Source of the DNA: an uncultured Collinsella sp.
GTDB taxonomy: Bacteria; Actinomycetota; Coriobacteriia; Coriobacteriales; Coriobacteriaceae
Direction: 5' to 3'
DNA: 22,439 bases
NCBI GenBank assembly: GCA_900544465.1
Contig: UQVT01000011.1
Coordinates: forward strand, 1 to 22,439
How positions within the stretch are numbered: the first letter of the stretch is position 1; each line of letters begins with the position of its first letter. Both the position numbers and the translations under genes were made by a program. Shown here piece after piece: positions 17,583-22,439 of the stretch. A model generated the notes under the pieces. The model had not been told where the DNA came from. It worked only from the letters and a program-made list of their open reading frames with translations, and did not search any database.

Positions 17583-17663
17583 GTTTCCTGGGGAACCGAC
17601 AATAGCCTTAGTGTCCCGCGCGACGCCACTCCCTCCCGGTATCCGCCGACGTTCCCCCATATA

Positions 17664-17701
17664 AAACCTGCCAAAATAAACCTGTCCCTTTTGGCAGGTT
17701 T
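17664..17701. promoter_or_regulatory. 13-bp perfect inverted repeat upstream of the DAHP synthase promoter
   Basis: AAACCTGCCAAAA (17664-17676) and TTTTGGCAGGTTT (17689-17701) are perfect complements with a 12-nt spacer. It lies 16 bp upstream of the proposed -35 box. It could be a minus-strand terminator, an operator for an aromatic-amino-acid regulator, or an attenuator of a longer transcript. Confidence 0.5.
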
Positions 17702-17716
17702 CGGGGTGGCAAGGGC

Positions 17717-17745
17717 TTGCACTTTAGCGTGCGACAGCGGATAAT
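17717..17745 (+). promoter_or_regulatory. Probable promoter of the DAHP synthase gene
   Basis: TTGCAC (17717-17722), a 17-nt spacer and GATAAT (17740-17745) form a reasonable sigma-70-type promoter. The leader to the ATG would be about 48 nt and holds no obvious leader peptide. Confidence 0.5.
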
Positions 17746-17799
17746 GCCGAGCATTCGAGAATACGCTTATTGCTCTTTCTATAGATTGAGGAGGCCCCT

Positions 17800-18831
17800 A
17801 TGGCCATGGAATTCAAACGCAGGCTGCCGACCCCCATGGAGATCCGCGAGGAAATGCCGCTTTCTGCCGAGCTTACCGCCAAAAAGCAGGCATTTGACGC
17901 CGAGGTCGCCAAAGTCTTTACCGGCGAGGACGCACGTAAGGTGCTCATCATCGGCCCGTGCTCTGCCGACCGCGAGGATTCGGTGCTCGAGTACATGAAC
18001 CGACTGGCCAAGACCGCCGAGGAGGTCAAGGACAAGCTCATCATCATTCCGCGCGTCTACACCAATAAGCCGCGCACCAAGGGCACCGGCTACAAGGGTC
18101 TTCTGCACAACCCCAACCCCGAGGCTCCCGACGACCTGCTCGAGGGCGTCAAGGCCATCCGCCATATGCACCTGCGCGTTATTGAGGAAACGGGCTTCTT
18201 CACCGCCGACGAGATGCTCTATCCGTCCAACTACCAATACCTCGTTGACCTGCTGAGCTATGTTGCCGTGGGCGCACGCTCGGTCGAAAACCAGGAGCAT
18301 CGCCTGGTGTCGAGCGGCATTTCGGTACCCGTCGGCATGAAGAATCCCACTGCCGGCTCTACCACCGTTATGCTCAACTCCATTTACGCCGCCCAGGCGC
18401 ACCAGAGCTTCATCTTCCGCAACTGGGAGGTCGAGTGCGACGGCAATCCGCTCGCGCACGCCGTTATGCGTGGCTACATCGGTCTCGATGGGCGCACCTA
18501 CCCCAACTACCACTACGAACACCTGGAACGTCTGGCCGAGCGCTATACCGAGCACGCCGGCTATGCCAATCCGGCGGCGGTCATCGACTGCAACCACGAC
18601 AACTCGGGCAAGCGTCCGCTGGAGCAGTATCGCATTTGCAAGGAGGTACTCGACAGCTGCCGCCGCAACGAGTCCATCTCCAAGCTGGTCAAGGGCTTTA
18701 TGATCGAGTCCTACCTGGAGGACGGCAACCAGCCGGTCGACGGCGGTGTCTTTGGCAAGTCGATCACCGACCCGTGCCTGGGCTGGGAAAAGACCGACTA
18801 CCTCATCCACGAGATCGCGGAACGTATTTAG
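17800..18831 (+). CDS. aroF/G/H: 3-deoxy-7-phosphoheptulonate (DAHP) synthase, type I
   Basis: This enzyme condenses phosphoenolpyruvate with erythrose 4-phosphate, the first step of the shikimate pathway. The 343-residue protein is the AroFGH (type I alpha) class, with the long N-terminal extension that usually carries feedback inhibition. Metal ligands expected from the E. coli enzyme are present: Cys54 in GPCSADRED, His266 in DCNHDNSGK, Glu303 in MIESYLEDGNQ and Asp324 in DPCLGW. The substrate-binding RVYTNKPRT...GYKGLL and KNPT motifs are intact. The ATG at 17800 has AGGAGG 5 nt upstream. The isozyme, and hence the inhibitory amino acid, cannot be told by eye. It is a single-gene unit; its TAG stop merges with the first base of a 12-bp hairpin that begins a repeated structured element. 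Confidence 0.95.
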   Translation: MAMEFKRRLPTPMEIREEMPLSAELTAKKQAFDAEVAKVFTGEDARKVLIIGPCSADREDSVLEYMNRLAKTAEEVKDKLIIIPRVYTNKPRTKGTGYKGLLHNPNPEAPDDLLEGVKAIRHMHLRVIEETGFFTADEMLYPSNYQYLVDLLSYVAVGARSVENQEHRLVSSGISVPVGMKNPTAGSTTVMLNSIYAAQAHQSFIFRNWEVECDGNPLAHAVMRGYIGLDGRTYPNYHYEHLERLAERYTEHAGYANPAAVIDCNHDNSGKRPLEQYRICKEVLDSCRRNESISKLVKGFMIESYLEDGNQPVDGGVFGKSITDPCLGWEKTDYLIHEIAERI

Positions 18832-18974
18832 TTACGCGGTTTTACCAAACCGCGTAACGGCTCGACGCTGCAAACCCGCCAGAACGGCAATCTGCCTTTC
18901 AGCTTCGACGGCATGACCAGAAGGTCAATGCCGCCTCGCTTCAAGGCACCTTGCTCGCTCTGGCGGGTTTTCGC
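18831..18974 (+). repeat. Structured repeat element, copy 1 (3' end of DAHP synthase gene)
   Basis: A 12-bp hairpin (GTTACGCGGTTT / AAACCGCGTAAC, 18831-18858) is followed by the conserved GGCTCGACGCTGCAAAC, then a long stem closing AAACCCGCCAGA (18872-18883) with TCTGGCGGGTTT (18959-18970). Inside are GGCAATCTG, a GCCTT/AAGGC stem, a GGCAT/ATGCC hairpin and CACCTTGCTCGC. It ends GTTTTCGC. Copy 2 at 22296-22439 has the same unpaired blocks but different, still complementary, stems. In position it serves as the 3' end of the aro transcript. Confidence 0.7.
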
Positions 18975-19164
18975 TGACGTTTTTCGACCTGCATCGTTGC
19001 CAGGGTTGGCACCAATGACTAATGCGGTAACAAGCTACGTCGGTCCGCTTGACCGGCTGGGTTTCTGAGGTGCGGCAGATTCCCGTGAAATAGGAGCGCC
19101 GCGTACTTTGGGTACGCAAGCGACAAATGAACGGGAAGGTGCCGCACCTCGGGAAGACAGACAG
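18832..19164. other. Intergenic region between convergent aro and aguA genes
   Basis: This 333-bp region separates the convergent DAHP synthase and agmatine deiminase genes. It contains structured element copy 1 (to 18974) and a related hairpin element (19067-19150), each next to the 3' end of one gene. The stretch 18975-19066 between them shows no gene and no clear signal. Confidence 0.6.
19067..19150 (-). repeat. Structured hairpin element, related member 3 (3' end of aguA)
   Basis: GAGGTGCGGC (19067-19076) pairs perfectly with GCCGCACCTC (19141-19150). Inside, CCCGT/ACGGG pair and GCGTAC (19101-19106) pairs with GTACGC (19112-19117). The CAGATT block and the TACGC hairpin are shared with copy 2. 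The element starts 15 nt after the aguA stop codon on the transcribed strand, so it may act as its terminator or 3' stabiliser. Confidence 0.6.
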
Positions 19165-20370
19165 TTACGCCGAGGGTTCCTGCTGCGTAATGCAGTGGAT
19201 ATTTCCGCCACCGAAGACGACCTGCTCGGACTGAACGCCGACGCACTTGTAGACGCCCTCGCCCCAGACCTCGTCGTAGATCTTCTGGAGCGTGTCAACG
19301 GCAAGTTGATCGTTCTCGTCGCCGTACTGCGGGACGATAACGCCGTGGTTGGTGACCAGGTAGTTCATGTAGGAGGCGATCAGCGGCTCGTCGGCAACGC
19401 GCGGCTCGGCGTTCTCGTCGGCGTCGATGGTGTCGCAGGAAGCCTGGTCCATGAACAGCGGGTTCACAGGCATGCAGAGCTTGTAGACCTTCATCTTGCG
19501 GCCCTTGGCGTCAACGGCGTTGGAGAGGGTCTCGTAGACGGCGTGGCATTGCTCGTAGAACGGATACTCGGGATCGTCGGTCCAGATGCAGGCCATGACG
19601 CCCGGAGCGATGAACGTAGCGACATCATCGATGTGGCCGTTGGTCTCCTCGGGGTCGATGCCCTCCTTAACCCAGATGACCTTCTCGACACCCAGGTACT
19701 CCTTGAGGTGCTCGTCCATATAGGCGCGAAGTTCCTCGCTCCAGGGCTCAAACTTCCTCTTGAACTTGGGCCAGATGGACTCGGGATCCTCTTCCTCCTC
19801 CAGAACCGCAGAGCAGGTGCGGCCTGGGGAAAGCAGGCACTGGTCGGTCACGACCACAGTGCCTTCGCCGTCGACGGTAATGGAACCGCCCTCGAGGATC
19901 ATGTCATCGGGACGATAACGACGGCAGCCGGAAAGCTCAGCTATCTTAAGGGCGATCTGCTCGTCCTTGTCCCACGGGAAATAGAGGCCGTCGACGAGGC
20001 CGCCGTAGGCGTTGAAGTGCCAGTGGTTGGCGCGCTTATCGCCCTTGCCATTGATAACAAAAGTGGCAGCGGTGTCGCGGAACCAAGCGTCGTCGGTGGT
20101 CATCTCGATAACGGTGACGTTCTCGTCTTCCTCAAAGGCGGCCTTGCAGTTGGCGTAGTCGGCCTGGTTGGCGCACATGGTGACCGGGGTGAACTCGGCG
20201 ATGGCGCGAGCGATGGCGGCATACTGCTTCTGAGCTGGCTTGGCACCATGGGCCCAGGTATCGGTGCGATGGGGCCAGCCCATCCACACGCGATCCTGTG
20301 GGGCGAACTCAGCAGGCATAAAGAAGCCATCGGCCTTAGGGGTGGACTCGGACTCGGTGATCGTACGCAT
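19165..20370 (-). CDS. aguA: Agmatine deiminase
   Basis: AguA hydrolyses agmatine to N-carbamoylputrescine and ammonia, a step of acid-resistance and energy-yielding agmatine catabolism. The 401-residue protein has the pentein fold signature: MPAEFAPQDRVWMGWPHR near the N-terminus, AWFRDTA (Asp99), LEGGS (Glu160), NGHIDD (His246) and the catalytic Cys393 in GGGNIHCITQQEP at the extreme C-terminus. The frame is open back to 20604, but ATG 20370 is chosen: GGAGGAAA lies 5 nt upstream and the family starts here. It follows an APC permease on the same strand, with a 368-bp gap holding hairpins, so they may be a regulated pair. No putrescine carbamoyltransferase or carbamate kinase is present in the window. 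Confidence 0.95.
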   Translation of the reverse strand: MRTITESESTPKADGFFMPAEFAPQDRVWMGWPHRTDTWAHGAKPAQKQYAAIARAIAEFTPVTMCANQADYANCKAAFEEDENVTVIEMTTDDAWFRDTAATFVINGKGDKRANHWHFNAYGGLVDGLYFPWDKDEQIALKIAELSGCRRYRPDDMILEGGSITVDGEGTVVVTDQCLLSPGRTCSAVLEEEEDPESIWPKFKRKFEPWSEELRAYMDEHLKEYLGVEKVIWVKEGIDPEETNGHIDDVATFIAPGVMACIWTDDPEYPFYEQCHAVYETLSNAVDAKGRKMKVYKLCMPVNPLFMDQASCDTIDADENAEPRVADEPLIASYMNYLVTNHGVIVPQYGDENDQLAVDTLQKIYDEVWGEGVYKCVGVQSEQVVFGGGNIHCITQQEPSA

Positions 20371-20738
20371 AAGATTTCCTCCAAATCGAACGATCGCTTG
20401 CTGCGGGCGGGTTACCCGCAGCCTAAAACCAAGAGATGGTAGGCGCCCGTTCCCCGGCAAAGGTCGGGGCGCCTGGCACCGGTTTTCACGGATGTCGCAC
20501 CGGCAAGCGACGACGTAACCCGGTGCGCGGAGACAAAACGCACGAAGGATACGGAAGAGAGATTGGGGCGGGCGGTGGTTACCGGAGCAATAGCTCACAC
20601 CCACCTCAGAGAAAGGTTAGCAAACCTGTTGCTTGGGCACGCCTCCGAAGAGGCTAGAGTATCCCGAGTCGGGAGCGACAAGCCCGACGAAGCGTACGTT
20701 GGTACGCGAGGAAGGTTGGAGCCCCGAATCTGGGTGCT
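20371..20738. other. 368-bp gap between the APC permease and aguA
   Basis: No gene is visible. The gap holds a structured hairpin element at the permease 3' end (20654-20742) and three hairpins ahead of aguA (20400-20527). The stretch 20528-20653 has no clear signal, though an aguA promoter could lie there. Confidence 0.55.
20400..20527 (-). promoter_or_regulatory. Three-hairpin region ahead of aguA
   Basis: Reading in the aguA direction, CGCACCGG/CCGGTGCG (20527-20496), AGGCGCC/GGCGCCT (20474-20441, with an overlapping alternative CCCCG/CGGGG) and GCTGCGGG/CCCGCAGC (20422-20400) form three consecutive hairpins. The last ends 30 nt upstream of the start codon. It looks like a structured 5' leader or a terminator-attenuator between the permease and aguA. 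I do not recognise a known riboswitch. Confidence 0.45.
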
Positions 20739-20742
20739 CTAG
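20654..20742 (-). repeat. Structured hairpin element, related member 4 (overlaps permease stop codon)
   Basis: CTAGAG (20654-20659) pairs with CTCTAG (20737-20742), which includes the permease TAG stop (20741-20739). Wobble and Watson-Crick pairs extend the stem inward, and GCGTAC (20692-20697) with GTACGC (20702-20707) makes the same inner hairpin as copies 2 and 3. It also shares GAATCTG and GCGACAAG blocks. Confidence 0.5.
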
Positions 20743-22169
20743 TCCTCCTCGGACTCCTCAGCGAGGCGCTGAGCAGCCAGCTCGGGAGTGAGACCCTTGT
20801 ACTCGGTCTCGCGGCCCTTAGCACTGACGACGCGGACAACCTCGCCAATAAGCAAGAGCACGATGAAGATAACGATCATCGGGACCTTGTCGCCAATTTC
20901 AGCAGCGGAGAACGGGATCAGCGTGGCAACGATGGCAAGAACCAGCTCGATGCAGGGGATGGCCAGCATGACCTTCATCATGGCGCCCTTAAACGGGAAC
21001 GTGAAGATGCGCTCACGGTTGGGGTCGTTCTTACGAAGGTTGAGGAACGCCGGGAACATCGGGATGTAGGTCAACAGCAGGAAGACGACAGAGGTGCCAA
21101 AGAGCATCCAGAAGACACCGTTGGAGATGGCGTCGATGGGAACCAGCTGCAGGCACAGCACCAGGGAGGCAACGATGGCGTTGACCAGGTTGGCGCCGTT
21201 GGGCATGTCGTCATCCGAGATCATCGAGGCGAAGACCTTGGGCATGTTGCCATGTTCGGCAGCATAGCGAGCAACGGAGTTGACGCCGAAGGACCAGGCA
21301 GCCATGTTGGCGAACAGCGTAATCAGGAAGGCGATGCAGATGACCTTAAAGATCATGGAATCGCCCACAATAGTCTGGACAGCATAAATCATGCCGTAGT
21401 CGGGATCGATGGAATCGGCCGGCACAGCAGCGCCGATGCCAAAGCCAGCGAAGAGGTAGATCACGGCGATGGACAGGCCGCCGACGATGATAGCCTTGGG
21501 GATATCGCGAGCGGGATCGGCCATATCGTCGGTCATGGTGCAGATGACCTCGAAGCCCATGAAGTTAAAGATGATGATCGACAGGTAGCCGAGCGCGTTG
21601 GTGTTGGTGAGCTCGGGCAAGAAGGTGACAGCGGACATATCGTTCGCGAAACCGTTCTCCATGGCGTACCAAATGCCCAAAGCGCCGACGATAACGGCAA
21701 CGGCGACCTTGATGATGGCGCCGCCGTTCAGGACCCACTCGGAGTCGGCAGCCTTTGAGCGACCCATAAGATAGACAATCCACACAAAGGCAAGGTCGAT
21801 ACCAATCTTGGCAATCAGATTGAACTCGACGCCAAAGACCATGCCCAAAATGTCCGGGAACATAGTAGCCAGCGAGGCAATCCACAGCGGGTAGTTAACC
21901 CAGTAGTAGTACGAAATGCGGGCGCCCCACTTGTCGCCCAGGCCATCGCGTACCCAGTCGTAAATGCCACCCTCACCGTCATAGGTAGTGCCGAGCTCGG
22001 CAACGACCATGCCATAAGGGAGCAGGAAGGTCAGAATCAGGAAGATCCACCAGAAGAACTGCTGGTTACCAATGGCAGCAGCAGGTGCGGCGGCCTCGCA
22101 AACGAAGACGACGCAGATGATGGTCGAGATGACCGTCAAGAAGGAAAGCTTTTTCTTTCCGTCGCTCAT
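20739..22169 (-). CDS. APC family amino acid/polyamine permease, candidate agmatine-putrescine antiporter
   Basis: The 476-residue protein has about 12 hydrophobic segments and the APC superfamily N-terminus. The MSDGKKKLSFLTVISTIICVVF start is followed by a segment with PAAAIGNQQFFWW, then LTFLLPYGMVVAELGTTYDGEGGIYDWVRDGLGDKWG, where GGIYDWV is a typical APC motif. The C-terminus is charged and cytoplasmic. ATG 22169 has AAGGAG 6 nt upstream. Because agmatine deiminase is the next gene on the same strand, agmatine import, probably in exchange for putrescine as for AguD, is the most economical function. The sequence alone does not give the substrate; glutamate-GABA type exchangers look similar. 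The stop codon lies in the stem of a structured 3' element. Confidence 0.88.
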   Translation of the reverse strand: MSDGKKKLSFLTVISTIICVVFVCEAAAPAAAIGNQQFFWWIFLILTFLLPYGMVVAELGTTYDGEGGIYDWVRDGLGDKWGARISYYYWVNYPLWIASLATMFPDILGMVFGVEFNLIAKIGIDLAFVWIVYLMGRSKAADSEWVLNGGAIIKVAVAVIVGALGIWYAMENGFANDMSAVTFLPELTNTNALGYLSIIIFNFMGFEVICTMTDDMADPARDIPKAIIVGGLSIAVIYLFAGFGIGAAVPADSIDPDYGMIYAVQTIVGDSMIFKVICIAFLITLFANMAAWSFGVNSVARYAAEHGNMPKVFASMISDDDMPNGANLVNAIVASLVLCLQLVPIDAISNGVFWMLFGTSVVFLLLTYIPMFPAFLNLRKNDPNRERIFTFPFKGAMMKVMLAIPCIELVLAIVATLIPFSAAEIGDKVPMIVIFIVLLLIGEVVRVVSAKGRETEYKGLTPELAAQRLAEESEED

Positions 22170-22200
22170 GATGAGCTCCTTCGCTCAGTCTTGGACAAAT

Positions 22201-22238
22201 CGAGGCCCTTAAGATATTAAGGCAATTGCCGGGCCTCG
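22201..22238 (-). other. Inverted repeat upstream of the APC permease
   Basis: CGAGGCCC (22201-22208) and GGGCCTCG (22231-22238) are perfect complements enclosing TTAA repeats and the palindrome GGCAATTGCC (22221-22230). It lies 32-69 bp before the permease ATG, where the promoter or leader should be, so an operator or leader hairpin is possible. Confidence 0.45.
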
Positions 22239-22295
22239 GTGAGCGGGCGACAGGAGACGAGCATCCGCCGCCCGCAAACGCGCTTCTACGATGAA

Positions 22296-22439
22296 GTTAC
22301 GCGGTTTTGCCAAACCGCGTAACGGCTCGACGCTGCAAACGCCCCTAGGCGGCAATCTGACGTTCAATCGTCGGTCGCGTACCCAAAGTACGCTTCCCTC
22401 CTCTTTCACGTCACCTTGCTCGCTTAGGGGCGTTTTCGC
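22296..22439 (+). repeat. Structured repeat element, copy 2 (upstream of the APC permease)
   Basis: The same architecture as copy 1: the hairpin GTTACGCGGTTT/AAACCGCGTAAC (22296-22323), an identical GGCTCGACGCTGCAAAC (22324-22340), a long stem AAACGCCCCTA (22337-22347) with TAGGGGCGTTT (22425-22435), inner GACGT/ACGTC, and GCGTAC/GTACGC (22377-22393). It ends GTTTTCGC at the window edge. Its stems differ from copy 1 by compensating changes. The gene on its left reads away from it, so it probably belongs to a plus-strand unit or to a gene beyond the window. Confidence 0.7.

Larger units (their letters stand above)
17221..17799. other. 579-bp intergenic region upstream of DAHP synthase
   Basis: No convincing protein gene. 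From left to right it holds the ABC operon terminator, a 240-bp AT-rich element with 37-bp terminal inverted repeats (17343-17582), a 13-bp inverted repeat (17664-17701), and a promoter for the DAHP synthase gene (17717-17745). The AT-rich interior contrasts with the flanking genes and hints at acquired DNA. Confidence 0.6.

Noticed and set aside
17444..17722. A 92-codon minus-strand frame across the AT-rich element and the 13-bp repeat
   Set aside because: It crosses two inverted repeats and has no domain. Only the last 40 codons, starting inside the repeat arm, were thought worth noting as a short frame.
17587..17799. T-box or tryptophan-type leader ahead of DAHP synthase
   Set aside because: No T-box consensus, no specifier loop, and no short peptide rich in aromatic codons could be found.
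20371..20738. Known guanidine or polyamine riboswitch upstream of aguA
   Set aside because: The three hairpins do not match the conserved blocks of the riboswitches I know, so no class is assigned.

Overview
The window (about 58-60% G+C, dense, mostly leaderless intergenic gaps rich in hairpins) looks like the chromosome of a gut-type anaerobic actinobacterium of the Coriobacteriia, most likely Collinsella. This rests on the gene set (oxygen-sensitive pyruvate formate-lyase, PTS sucrose uptake, agmatine deiminase, heterodimeric ABC exporter), on codon use and on the style of the intergenic repeats. It is an inference, not a database match.

Layout. Positions 1-12000 are read entirely from the minus strand. 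In transcription order they are: the large part of pyruvate formate-lyase (pflB, 12000-9949), a separate 83-residue glycyl-radical subunit (9863-9612), a LacI-type regulator (9311-8301), a sucrose/fructan cluster (GH32-like hydrolase 8117-6735, PTS EIIBC 6689-5238, canonical GH32 5136-3694), a DegV/FakB fatty-acid-binding protein (3416-2562), the PFL-activating radical SAM enzyme (2387-1569), a membrane-anchored class-A beta-lactamase-like serine hydrolase (1252-134) and the first 18 codons of an MTA/SAH nucleosidase (55-1). Positions 12552-18831 are plus strand: a MarR regulator translationally coupled to two halves of a heterodimeric ABC exporter, then a type I DAHP synthase. Positions 19165-22169 are minus strand: an APC permease followed by agmatine deiminase.

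How the genes work together. The most striking feature is that pyruvate formate-lyase is split into two genes. The 683-residue product holds the catalytic Cys409-Cys410 pair but stops before the glycyl-radical domain. That domain (RVSGYAV, Gly58) is made by the next gene with its own ribosome-binding site, after a gap holding two hairpins. The activase lies 7.5 kb away on the same strand. The sucrose cluster has LacI-type operators on its promoter and on the regulator's own promoter, so local repression with autoregulation is likely. The ABC pair shows the classical asymmetry of one degenerate and one consensus ATP site. The permease/AguA pair suggests agmatine uptake and deimination, although carbamoyl-putrescine transferase and carbamate kinase are not in the window.

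Intergenic DNA is unusually structured. A two-copy element of about 144 nt (18831-18974 and 22296-22439) has conserved unpaired blocks and long stems whose sequences differ between copies but remain paired. Two further elements share its central GCGTAC/GTACGC hairpin. There are also a 101-nt near-palindrome (9475-9575), a 240-bp element bounded by 37-bp inverted repeats (17343-17582), a 67-nt hairpin (1411-1477), and a 15-bp inverted repeat whose right arm contains the marR start codon. No tRNA, rRNA, CRISPR array, transposase or phage gene was found.
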